Made by a program: the position numbers and the translations under genes | The notes under the pieces: generated by a model | Seen by the model: only the letters and a program-made list of their open reading frames with translations | Told to the model about the DNA's origin: nothing | Databases searched by the model: none | In this document: positions 1 through 7,661 of the stretch, piece by piece | How the letters are laid out: each line of letters starts with the position of its first letter | Position numbering within the stretch: the stretch's first letter is position 1 | DNA from: CAYYYG01 sp964591375 | GTDB taxonomy: Bacteria; Patescibacteriota; Microgenomatia; UBA1406; GWC2-37-13 | Direction of reading: 5' to 3' | Assembly (NCBI GenBank): GCA_964591375.1 | Contig: CAZQAU010000007.1 | Location: forward strand, 1 to 64,000 | DNA length: 64,000 nucleotides

Positions 1-359
1 TGCATGCAAATCAAGCATATTTAGGGAGATCGGTGATAATTCTTAAACGGCATTTAGAAGATATATTTGATATAAGTCTAGACGAACGTGAAGAACTATT
101 TACTATAACTAAACAATTAAGAGAATCGCTAAGTATTAATTTTCAACCTGATCGATTCAATTATGCGACATTAGGTAATGAGGTATCCCATGTTCATCTC
201 CATGTTATTCCAAGATATAAACATGAACGCATATTTATCAAGACAAAGTTTATTGACGAAAGGTGGGGAAAAAATTACAGCCCTTACAATAAACAATTCA
301 CAGTATCCGAGAATATTCTTCAGAATATCGTAACTACATTAAAAAAATCACTGCCTTAA
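1..359 (+). CDS. HIT-family protein (5' end outside window)
   Basis: The frame is open from the first bases of the window, so the gene begins upstream. A GTG at 33 is an internal codon: the residues before it (NQAYLGRS) read naturally as the middle of a HIT domain. The signature HVHLHVIPRY matches the histidine triad His-x-His-x-His, the nucleotide-binding and catalytic motif of HIT hydrolases and transferases. These enzymes act on nucleoside phosphoramidates or dinucleoside polyphosphates; the substrate here cannot be assigned. The stop is followed 31 nt later by a transporter gene on the same strand. Confidence 0.85.
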   Translation, partial: HANQAYLGRSVIILKRHLEDIFDISLDEREELFTITKQLRESLSINFQPDRFNYATLGNEVSHVHLHVIPRYKHERIFIKTKFIDERWGKNYSPYNKQFTVSENILQNIVTTLKKSLP

Positions 360-390
360 CACTTGTAAACAACTTCTATTTTCTATTAGA

Positions 391-1599
391 ATGATAGATG
401 TGCAAACATATCATCATTTTTTCCGATTACCACATCATAAACATAATAAATTATCTTCATTTTATATAGCCGCTGTTTTGCGTTCGTTTGTGTTATCCTT
501 CCTTGTTTTGTTTCTACCAGTCATTATCATGAATAATTATCTTGCATACGGTATGCGCAATGCGATCGCTATAGCAATAGGATATTTTCTTTTTGCCGCT
601 GTTTGTCAAACATTTAGTATCGTTTTAGCTTCAAAGGCAGCATCACTATGGGGTTTACGAATGAACTTTCTTATATCGCAAGTAAGTTTAGTAATTTTTT
701 TGATAGTAGTGGAAAATTATTATTATGCATTGGGATTTTTTTTCCTTAGTATTGCTGCGATGTTTTGGTGGTATTCCTATCATATCTATTTTACAGATTT
801 TGGAATAAAAAAAGAGTTTGGTCGTGAAGTAGGGATAATGGAAGCAGTGAGTGTATTATCTGGAGCGATCGCACCTATAATTGGAGGATTTATTCTCGTT
901 AATCATGGCTCACTTCCTTTTTATTCTTTAGGAATATTAACAATCATGATTTCTTTAATTTTTATTTTTTCGTTTGAAGAACCTGCAAAGCTAAAGGCTA
1001 TTTCGTTTAAAGATATCATACGAACAACACATCGAAATTCAGATGATTTCATTGCTTTTGTCGGAGCGGGAGCAGAAGAAGCTATATCTACAATTATCTG
1101 GCCGATATTATTATATCTAATTTTTAAAGATTACTTCAGTGTCGGGACTTATTTTTCAATGGTTATGATAGGGGTTGTCGCGGTGAATTATTTGGTTGGA
1201 TTTATGGCCGATTCACCTAAAAAAGAAAAATTAGAAGAGATCGGATCGGTTGCTGTATTTTTTAGTTGGCTTATGCGGGCATTTGTACAACACCCATTAC
1301 TTTTAAGTTTGGTAGAAATAGTATATAAATTATTTTTATCATTTTTTAAGCTTCCCTTACTGGTTATAGCATATGATCATGCTTATCATGAAAAGGAAGA
1401 CTATATTGCTTTTCGTGAATTTGCATATAAAGTAGGTGCTTTTACTGGTTACATTTTTTTTATTGCAATCTTATTGGCCAATCTGCCTCTATGGACTATA
1501 TTGATTTTTTCTGCAGGTTTTTCATTGTTGCCTATGCGGATCGCACGAGGTAGAAAGATTTTACCTGATGTGGTGCCTAAAGAGATCAAGAAACTTTGA
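391..1599 (+). CDS. MFS-like multi-pass membrane transporter
   Basis: A 402-residue, very hydrophobic protein with about 10-12 predicted membrane segments and a hydrophilic loop in the middle (around residues 195-215). This is the two-bundle layout of major facilitator superfamily transporters. No substrate-specific motif was recognised. The short His-rich N-terminus (HHFFRLPHHKHNK) is cytoplasmic in this topology. The 3' end overlaps the convergent hydrolase gene by 39 nt. MFS membership is inferred from topology and general appearance; the substrate is unknown. Confidence 0.65.
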   Translation: MIDVQTYHHFFRLPHHKHNKLSSFYIAAVLRSFVLSFLVLFLPVIIMNNYLAYGMRNAIAIAIGYFLFAAVCQTFSIVLASKAASLWGLRMNFLISQVSLVIFLIVVENYYYALGFFFLSIAAMFWWYSYHIYFTDFGIKKEFGREVGIMEAVSVLSGAIAPIIGGFILVNHGSLPFYSLGILTIMISLIFIFSFEEPAKLKAISFKDIIRTTHRNSDDFIAFVGAGAEEAISTIIWPILLYLIFKDYFSVGTYFSMVMIGVVAVNYLVGFMADSPKKEKLEEIGSVAVFFSWLMRAFVQHPLLLSLVEIVYKLFLSFFKLPLLVIAYDHAYHEKEDYIAFREFAYKVGAFTGYIFFIAILLANLPLWTILIFSAGFSLLPMRIARGRKILPDVVPKEIKKL

Positions 1600-2136
1600 G
1601 TAATTGCTATAATAAATATAACCATTTACAAATATTAATCCGGGAAAGATAATTATTTTCTCTACAAATCCACCAGTCTTAAATCGTAATGCGCGTATAG
1701 GAGGGATACCTATTTTAAAAGGAATTGGAAACAGCCAAGGCACACCGTCACGAGTAAATGTATCGGCAACTAGATGTGAGACAAAACCGATCATAAATGC
1801 CCACCATACAATATTCATATCGACAATAAGCACGGAACTCATTAATCCTAATAGTAATTTAACGCCTATCCCAAATATAATAATGCCCACAACTGAATGT
1901 GAGATAAGCCGATGCCCACCTAACAATGGAGATAATAATCTTCCGAATATAGAACCAGCCGGAAGACGATTCCATAGATCTGCAGTGGGTTGATCAATAT
2001 CGGGTGCAAGTCCGCCTATGAGATTTGCAACAAACGCTACAATCATTGTTCCCAATGTCATATTATGAACCGGTTGAGTGGCGACAATATAGCTTAAGGC
2101 TGTAAATGCTGTTAAATCATGGGTGCGTCCTGTCAT
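1561..2136 (-). CDS. YdjM/DUF457-type membrane-bound metal-dependent hydrolase
   Basis: A 191-residue membrane protein matching the YdjM (LexA-regulated, DUF457) family. Conserved polar motifs are GGLAPDIDQP near residue 42, GGHRLISHS near residue 73 and HLVADTFTRDGVPWLFP near residue 120. The Asp/His pattern is that of a membrane-embedded metal-dependent hydrolase. The substrate of the family is not well defined. Its 3' end overlaps the convergent transporter gene. The start at 2136 lies just downstream of a small TAGAC/GTCTA inverted repeat. Confidence 0.75.
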   Translation of the reverse strand: MTGRTHDLTAFTALSYIVATQPVHNMTLGTMIVAFVANLIGGLAPDIDQPTADLWNRLPAGSIFGRLLSPLLGGHRLISHSVVGIIIFGIGVKLLLGLMSSVLIVDMNIVWWAFMIGFVSHLVADTFTRDGVPWLFPIPFKIGIPPIRALRFKTGGFVEKIIIFPGLIFVNGYIYYSNYSKFLDLFRHHIR

Positions 2137-2184
2137 GTAGACAGTCTAGCGATTGCTTTCATTATTATCAATAAGCTTATGTAA

Positions 2185-3951
2185 TTATTTTACCGTTACA
2201 CTTTTGGCGATGTTGCGCGGTTTATCTATATTATTACCTAGTGCTTTCGCAAGATAATATGCTAACAGTTGAAGCGGAATAATGTTTATGATTGCCTGTG
2301 TCTCTAGTGTTTCAGGTACTTTAATGTGCCAGTCAAATTTTTCTTGAGGAGTTGAACTAATTCCAATTACATATGCCCCTCGTGCTTTTACCTGATTGAC
2401 AGCATTGACTACATCTGCATTTGCAATATCTTGAGATAATGCGACGATTACAGGGACTCCAGGTTCCATTAAAGTAATGGCATAGTGCTTTAAATCACCA
2501 GCAGGAATCGCGTGAGCGTGTTTGTATGTGCCTTCGATTAGTTTCACCATTCCTTCCCGCATAATTTGAAAATTTTGGTATTTACCTAAAAGAAAAATAT
2601 CATGTTTATTGAGCAAGTTTTCGACAACTGCTAATAATATCGATCGATTTGTTTCAGAATCTAGGTAGTCTTGCATTGCAGAGGTAAGATATTGTATTGC
2701 ATCTAATCCTTCTATTTCGTTTCCCTGTACGAATTTGGCGACTAAATACCCCCAGGCGAGCTGAGCGGTAAATACTTTAGTGGACATAACACATATTTCT
2801 GGACCTGCCTCAATCATAAACTTAAAATCCGCCATCCGTGTCATCATAGAACCGGGCATATTAACATAAGTCGCTATTAGAACTCCTTTTTTTCTCGCAA
2901 TTTCAAGAACCTCCAATACATCAGCTGTTTCACCACTTTGCGATGGTGCAATAATAACATCATTTTTTTTGAAAAGATGATAATAATCTTGTGCATCAGC
3001 TCCTACCAGACTTATCGTTTTACATCCTGCATATTCCCTTAAATAAAAGGCCATCTGTGCGGCAGCAATACCAGCGCTTCCGGAGCCAATTGTGTAGATA
3101 GTCTCGGCATTTCGTAAGGCTTCTGCAAAATTGGTATATAAAATTTTATCGATCTTTAGTAGTTGTTTAATTACTTGTGGAGTCTCATTAATTTCTTTTA
3201 GCATAAAATGTTCATATTCTTTTTTATCTACTATGTTGCTTTGGATTGTTATTGGTTCGAAAGAAAACTCTATGTTTTTAAATGTCTTAATATCGAATAG
3301 TTTAATAGTTTCATTACTTGCATAAACCATTTGTCCATTTTCGATTACAAGCATGTCTTGGGCTATATGAGAAAAAGATAAAACATCCGATGAAAAAAAA
3401 ATTTCATTCATATCATTTTTACCTATGACGAGTGGAGAACCATTGCGTGCAGCAATAATTTCATCATCTTTAGTCAGAAGTATAATTGTGTTTCTACCTT
3501 TCAGTTCGAGGAATGCGCTTCGTACTGCAGATAAAATATCCTTATTTACCTTCATCTTTTCTTCGATAAGATGAACGATTACTTCGGTATCTGTTTCACT
3601 TAAAAAATTGTAGCCTTGATCTATAAGTTTTTTTTTAAGTTCTTCATAGTTTTCGACAATTCCATTTTGGGCTAAAGTAAAATGATTATTATTTGCCGTA
3701 TGAGGATGTGCATTTATATCAGAAACTGCACCATGGGTTGCCCATCGTGTATGTCCAATTCCAATTTTTGCTTTAGGCATGCCGTGATTAACATTTTGCA
3801 CGACACCTTTTTTTTTAAAGACATGGATTATATTTTCATTTTGTAAGCCGACACCCCATGAATCATATCCTCTATAATCTAATCGTTTCAAACCATTAAT
3901 AATGATCTCAGACGCATTTTTTTCACCAATATAACCATAAATTCCACACAT
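2185..3951 (-). CDS. glmS: Glutamine--fructose-6-phosphate aminotransferase (isomerizing)
   Basis: Makes glucosamine-6-phosphate from fructose-6-phosphate and glutamine, the first step toward UDP-GlcNAc for peptidoglycan. The start is fixed by the N-terminal MCGIYGYIG, where Cys2 is the glutaminase nucleophile after Met removal. The glutaminase domain (about 1-220) has HTRWATHG and the NGIVENYEEL region. Two SIS sugar-isomerase domains follow (GSGSAGIAA, SQSGETADVLE), and the C-terminus ends PRNIAKSVTVK, the usual family ending. At 588 residues it is close to full length. It is preceded by a 345-nt gene-free leader with several hairpins, described separately. Confidence 0.97.
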   Translation of the reverse strand: MCGIYGYIGEKNASEIIINGLKRLDYRGYDSWGVGLQNENIIHVFKKKGVVQNVNHGMPKAKIGIGHTRWATHGAVSDINAHPHTANNNHFTLAQNGIVENYEELKKKLIDQGYNFLSETDTEVIVHLIEEKMKVNKDILSAVRSAFLELKGRNTIILLTKDDEIIAARNGSPLVIGKNDMNEIFFSSDVLSFSHIAQDMLVIENGQMVYASNETIKLFDIKTFKNIEFSFEPITIQSNIVDKKEYEHFMLKEINETPQVIKQLLKIDKILYTNFAEALRNAETIYTIGSGSAGIAAAQMAFYLREYAGCKTISLVGADAQDYYHLFKKNDVIIAPSQSGETADVLEVLEIARKKGVLIATYVNMPGSMMTRMADFKFMIEAGPEICVMSTKVFTAQLAWGYLVAKFVQGNEIEGLDAIQYLTSAMQDYLDSETNRSILLAVVENLLNKHDIFLLGKYQNFQIMREGMVKLIEGTYKHAHAIPAGDLKHYAITLMEPGVPVIVALSQDIANADVVNAVNQVKARGAYVIGISSTPQEKFDWHIKVPETLETQAIINIIPLQLLAYYLAKALGNNIDKPRNIAKSVTVK

Positions 3952-3973
3952 AAAAATAAATTAAAAATAATAA

Positions 3974-4230
3974 GGTAGACTCTAAAGAAGCAATCCGCCA
4001 TAAACGGAATAGTAGGGTAGAGTTGTACAAATTTATTTTTATTCTTCTGATTACTCAAAAGTTTTTGATAAATTTTTAAGGCCGACAACAACAGCCTGAG
4101 GGTTTCCGCAGATTCTCTTCAACCATACACATCTGATAATGATTTGGTTGAAGGCCCGATTCCACATACAGTTTCATGTACATGGCCCTCTCCTCGTCTC
4201 CACGTACAGTTTTATGTACGTGGCCACACG
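3974..4230 (-). promoter_or_regulatory. Hairpin-rich leader upstream of glmS
   Basis: The 345 nt between glmS and the divergent CvpA-CAP gene contain no convincing gene but at least four inverted repeats. They are ACTCTA/TAGAGT (3979-4023) enclosing TCCG/CGGA, a perfect 9-bp CTTCAACCA/TGGTTGAAG (4117-4153), and two related 8-bp stems at 4162-4185 and 4200-4223. The second related stem pairs perfectly on either strand. The first pairs completely only if transcribed leftward, the direction of glmS, where its differences become G-U pairs. This suggests a structured 5' leader. The known glmS ribozyme core was not recognised. A relic of a mobile element is the main alternative. Confidence 0.45.
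4162..4223 (-). repeat. Two tandem related hairpins
   Basis: Two 24-nt copies lie 38 nt apart. Read leftward, both have an 8-bp stem beginning CCA(C/T)GTAC and an 8-nt loop, ATAAAACT in one and ATGAAACT in the other. Stem changes between copies keep pairing through G-U on the leftward strand only. The conserved loop suggests a binding site or a duplicated RNA element. Confidence 0.6.
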
Positions 4231-4296
4231 CTATAATTAGAAATAACTTCACCCGTTCAAAAGAGTCCGAGTATATTGTAACTAATTTGGCATCTA

Positions 4297-5370
4297 ATGT
4301 CAAAAAACTGGTTTTTTCTTTCCAACATGACTGCGATAATGAATTATAATACAGAATATACTAAAACAAAAAATATGTTAGACACATTATTAGGACAATT
4401 TTCATTACAAGGAAACTGGATAGATTTTGTATATATTCTCATCATAATATTCTTTATTTTTATTAGTTCAGGCTTTATTGAAAGTTTTTTTGAACTTCTA
4501 GGGTTTATCCTATCTATACTCATTTCGTTTGCTGTATATTCTTTTTTTGGTAAATTGCTTATATATAATTTTTCTTTTTCTCACGGTATTGCGAATGCAT
4601 TTGGTTTTTTTGTTGCATGGTTTGTTTCAGAGAGTATAATATACATTTTAACGCTGATAATACTTAGTCGGTATTTTGTTGAATCAAGATCAGAACCAAT
4701 GAATAAAACACTACGATTTATCCCTGCAACTGTGCATGCTTCTGTTTTATATTTATTTCTTATAAGTCTGATATTTTCGTTACCTGTTCGAGGTACACTT
4801 AAAGCGCAAATTCTTGAGTCCAGAACAGGACCTTATTTTATAGGAGTATCACATGCATGGGAACAAACAATTAAAGGTATATTCGGTCAAGCTATTTCAG
4901 AATCCCTTAATTTCATGACTATCAAACCCAGATCGGGAGAGACAGTTGAATTAGGATTTAAAGTACCAGAAAAAAAGTTAGAAAACGATGTTGAAGCCGA
5001 GACAGTGATGCTTAGTTTGGTTAATAAAGAACGATCTCAAAAACATCTAAAAACCCTTGTTGTTGATGAGGGATTGCGAAAGGTGGCAAGGAAGTATGCA
5101 AAACAGATGTTTATAAATGGATTTTTCGCACATGTTTCTAAAGTTGACTCATCTTCCGCATTAGAACGTGTTAGTGGAGATGGTATTATTTTTAATGTAG
5201 TGGGGGAAAATCTTGCCTTCGCTCCGGATGTGTATTTAGCTCACCAGGGACTTATGAATTCTGCAGGACATAGAGCTAATATATTGTCTACTGACTATTC
5301 TAACGTTGGTATAGGAGTTATTGATGCAGGTGTATATGGGAAGATGTTTGTTCAAGTATTTACTGATTAA
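4297..5370 (+). CDS. CvpA-like membrane domain fused to CAP (SCP/PR1-like) domain
   Basis: A 357-residue protein. The N-terminal half has four predicted membrane segments resembling CvpA (about residues 40-165). A linker follows, then a C-terminal CAP domain (about 225-357) with motifs AETVMLSLVNKER, FFAHVSK, VGENLAF and SAGHRANILSTDYSNVGIG, including the His and Glu positions typical of bacterial CAP domains. CAP domains are extracytoplasmic with unclear activity, so the protein probably displays the domain on the cell surface. ATGs at 4330 and 4342 are alternative starts. It overlaps the convergent sortase gene by 4 nt, which fits a shared cell-surface theme. Confidence 0.85.
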   Translation: MSKNWFFLSNMTAIMNYNTEYTKTKNMLDTLLGQFSLQGNWIDFVYILIIIFFIFISSGFIESFFELLGFILSILISFAVYSFFGKLLIYNFSFSHGIANAFGFFVAWFVSESIIYILTLIILSRYFVESRSEPMNKTLRFIPATVHASVLYLFLISLIFSLPVRGTLKAQILESRTGPYFIGVSHAWEQTIKGIFGQAISESLNFMTIKPRSGETVELGFKVPEKKLENDVEAETVMLSLVNKERSQKHLKTLVVDEGLRKVARKYAKQMFINGFFAHVSKVDSSSALERVSGDGIIFNVVGENLAFAPDVYLAHQGLMNSAGHRANILSTDYSNVGIGVIDAGVYGKMFVQVFTD

Positions 5371-5897
5371 TCCTTCAGAAGAGCGACTACCACAAAACGC
5401 TGAGAATCTAAAAATCCTGTACAAGTATATAAAGTAATTCTTTTATCCTTTGTCTGATCTAGTATAGATATCTGATCTGGTCTAACTATTGCCGTGGTAG
5501 AAACTTTAAATGTTTTTATTGAGCCATCCGTGTAATGTATATGAATAGTATTACCGGGTTTAATCTGAGGTAGTCTACCAAGCAAACTTGGCCAGTTATG
5601 TCCATATAGAATACTATTTCCAATATCTCCCGGGATAGGTGACGTTGTTAAATAAGACACACCGTCTGGAGTTGTTTCCCATTGTCCATCGGTAATTGTC
5701 GATGGAATAACTGGTAGATGGATATTTAGATTGACTATTTCTAAAGATGAAGGCTTACTAATAGGCTTTATAGTATAGACAGCCTTATTCATTTTATATG
5801 ATCTTATTTGAAGTGCTACAGGGCTGTATCGTTGTCTGACTAGTAAGGCACTAATGATTAGAAAAAAGAATCCAATGACAATTAGGATTTTTGCCAT
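5367..5897 (-). CDS. Sortase
   Basis: A 176-residue transpeptidase that anchors surface proteins. It has an N-terminal signal anchor (about residues 4-20) followed by a sortase beta-barrel. The catalytic residues are visible: His100 in LYGHNW, Cys159 in LYTCTG and Arg167 in SQRFVV. Its start lies 7 nt after the stop of a gene encoding an LAFTG-type protein, so the pair is likely one transcription unit. An LAxTG motif is typical of class E substrates, but the class was not settled from this sequence. Confidence 0.93.
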   Translation of the reverse strand: MAKILIVIGFFFLIISALLVRQRYSPVALQIRSYKMNKAVYTIKPISKPSSLEIVNLNIHLPVIPSTITDGQWETTPDGVSYLTTSPIPGDIGNSILYGHNWPSLLGRLPQIKPGNTIHIHYTDGSIKTFKVSTTAIVRPDQISILDQTKDKRITLYTCTGFLDSQRFVVVALLKD

Positions 5898-5904
5898 AGG
5901 AATT

Positions 5905-6534
5905 TTAAGAATGTTTATTACTTTTTTTGTTTAGATACATTCCGGTCGCGATAAGAAGAATACCAACTATTGCGAAGAAGTATATAGATACAATATTGCC
6001 AGTGAAAGCTAATGCAAGTACTTGTCCGACATTTGCTCCACCAATTCCTGAGTTTGAACTTGAATTAGAACTTGAACTTGAACTAGAACTTGAGGAATTA
6101 CTAGAGCTACTTGACGAGCTGCTAGAAGATCCGATACACATATAACTCTCATTTTTTGCTAAATACTGCTCGCTGCTCAATCCCCATTTTGAGCCGTCAG
6201 GTATTAGACTCCATCCCTGGGATTGAAAATTAGTGATTTCTTCGACAGACATGTTAGGAATTTTCCACCAATTTGTTTGTATGCCATAGCCGCTGGCTGG
6301 ACAAAAGCATTGAATTAAGACATCATCAGAAATTACATATACAGAATCACTGCCAGTGTATTCTCTAGAATCTCCAACAATGCCGTGTGTTCCATTATCA
6401 TACTTAACTTTAAGAGTGCCTTGTGGGTTCAAACAAGACGGAAAGTTAGGTGCGTTAGTAGCAAGTACTGGATTCGCAAATATTCCTAAAATAAGTGAGA
6501 TAACAAAAACAGAAATTAAAATTTTATTTTTCAT
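5905..6534 (-). CDS. Sortase-anchored surface protein with Ser-rich stalk and LAFTG signal
   Basis: A 209-residue secreted protein with a signal peptide (about residues 1-25), a small unrecognised ectodomain (26-133) with four cysteines, and a nearly pure Ser/Asn stretch (about 136-162). A classic sorting signal follows: LAFTG at 175-179, a hydrophobic segment and a Lys-rich tail. The Ser tract probably serves as a wall-spanning stalk. The adjacent sortase gene downstream is the obvious processing enzyme. The start has an AGGA Shine-Dalgarno-like sequence about 9 nt upstream. The ectodomain function is unknown. Confidence 0.85.
   Translation of the reverse strand: MKNKILISVFVISLILGIFANPVLATNAPNFPSCLNPQGTLKVKYDNGTHGIVGDSREYTGSDSVYVISDDVLIQCFCPASGYGIQTNWWKIPNMSVEEITNFQSQGWSLIPDGSKWGLSSEQYLAKNESYMCIGSSSSSSSSSSNSSSSSSSSSSNSSSNSGIGGANVGQVLALAFTGNIVSIYFFAIVGILLIATGMYLNKKSNKHS
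6049..6129 (-). repeat. Serine-codon low-complexity tract
   Basis: This stretch encodes about 27 residues that are nearly all Ser with occasional Asn (residues 136-162). On the plus strand it appears as GAACTT/GAACTA-like hexamers. Such tracts can change length by slippage. The opposite strand reads as a spurious Glu-Leu repeat. Confidence 0.8.
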
Positions 6535-6554
6535 ATGTGGTCCTGTATTAAATA

Positions 6555-6568
6555 ATTATAGGATTATA
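6555..6568 (-). promoter_or_regulatory. Candidate promoter for surface protein-sortase operon
   Basis: Read leftward there are two overlapping TATAAT hexamers (6568-6563 and 6560-6555), 21-29 nt before the ATG at 6534. An AGGA ribosome-binding-like sequence lies between. This is a conventional leadered arrangement. Confidence 0.45.
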
Positions 6569-6710
6569 TCATATATCAACAAATAATTCAATTGCGACTC
6601 CAAATATGGCTAAAACAGCCTGTAGATATGATAAAGAATATTATTATATATAATAAAAATTTGGCGTTTTATGTCCTAGAATAAAGCAGGAGATTGCACT
6701 ATCACTATTT

Positions 6711-7643
6711 TTAAAATATTTTTGTCTGAGAATCGGAGTTGTTCACTTTTTTATCAGGAGATTTTATTTCAGGAGAAATGATGGATTCAGGAAAAAATCT
6801 TTTAAGTAGTCCATTGAATTGAAAATTTACTAAACTATTTTTTAACTCACTTTTAAATGTATCAAATTTATAAGCATCAATAGTATCGGCTACTTTAATA
6901 TCTTTTACAATTGTCGCAATTTTTTTGGTAAGTATTAAATTTTCCCGATTGATGCGTATTAATTCTTTCAACTTTTGATCTGGTATTTCTTCGGTTTTAC
7001 TAATAAGATTTTCAATTGTATGATAGCTATCTATAATCTTGGCTGCAGTTTTTGGACCAATTCCTTTTATCCCTTTATAATTATCTGAAGGATCACCAGA
7101 TAATGCTTTATAGTCTGGAATTTGATGAGGTTCTACTAACATCTTTTTTTTAACTTCTTCAGGTGTGTAAATTAGAATTGAAGAGAGACCAATCTTAGGA
7201 GAGATTACTGAGACATTTTCATCGACAAGTTGCATGATGTCTTTATCACCAGTTAAAATATAAGTTTTCAAGCGGGTGTCTTTAAATTTGGTCACAATAC
7301 TACCAATCACATCATCAGCTTCATATCCATCCATTTCCATCCGAGCGACTCCTGCTTTGTCTAATAGATCACGAACTATAGGAATTTGAATTTTAAAATC
7401 TTCATTCATTTGGGGTCGTTGAGCCTGATACTCTGTCATTAATTCCTGCCTAAAAGTTTTTTTTGGTGTATCGAAGCAGACAACGAGATAATTCGGACTA
7501 AAATCGGCGACTACTTTATGAAGCATCATAAAAAAACCATATATCATGTTTGTCGGAGTACCATTTTTACTTGTTAGAGGAGGTAAGGCATGATATGCAC
7601 GATGCATAATCGCATTTCCGTCAATCAACAATAGCGTTTTCAT
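6711..7643 (-). CDS. 5'-3' exonuclease (PolA N-terminal-like, stand-alone)
   Basis: A 310-residue protein matching the 5' nuclease domain of DNA polymerase I. The N-terminus MKTLLLIDGNAIMHRAYHALPPL, the acidic metal site around EMDGYEADDVIG and YILTGDKDIMQLV, and the helix-hairpin-helix GIKGIGPKTAAKI are all present. It ends after a short polar tail, so no polymerase domain is attached, as in YpcP-type proteins. The likely role is removal of RNA primers and flaps. It follows ftsH with an 18-nt gap and may share its transcript. Confidence 0.9.
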   Translation of the reverse strand: MKTLLLIDGNAIMHRAYHALPPLTSKNGTPTNMIYGFFMMLHKVVADFSPNYLVVCFDTPKKTFRQELMTEYQAQRPQMNEDFKIQIPIVRDLLDKAGVARMEMDGYEADDVIGSIVTKFKDTRLKTYILTGDKDIMQLVDENVSVISPKIGLSSILIYTPEEVKKKMLVEPHQIPDYKALSGDPSDNYKGIKGIGPKTAAKIIDSYHTIENLISKTEEIPDQKLKELIRINRENLILTKKIATIVKDIKVADTIDAYKFDTFKSELKNSLVNFQFNGLLKRFFPESIISPEIKSPDKKVNNSDSQTKIF

Positions 7644-7661
7644 TCGTACTTCAAAATCTTA

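Noticed and set aside
2137..2155. TAGAC/GTCTA inverted repeat before the YdjM-type gene
   Set aside because: Arms of only 5 bp; could arise by chance. A LexA-type box was considered, but the sequence does not match a known one.
3888..4091. 67-residue leftward ORF overlapping the glmS start
   Set aside because: It overlaps the well-fixed MCGI start of glmS in another frame and shows no domain.
4162..4223. Two repeats considered as a minimal CRISPR array
   Set aside because: Only two imperfect copies, a short spacer and no cas genes; the loops are conserved like a hairpin pair.
3952..4296. Known glmS ribozyme
   Set aside because: The characteristic cleavage-site AGCGCC and catalytic core were not found by eye; a covariance-model search would settle it.
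4076..4303. 75-residue leftward ORF across the hairpins upstream of glmS
   Set aside because: It runs through inverted repeats, has a biased composition and no recognisable domain; the pairing pattern explains the sequence better than coding does.
5927..6145. ORF with a Glu-Leu repeat opposite the surface protein
   Set aside because: It is the reverse complement of the serine tract in a convincing secreted protein.
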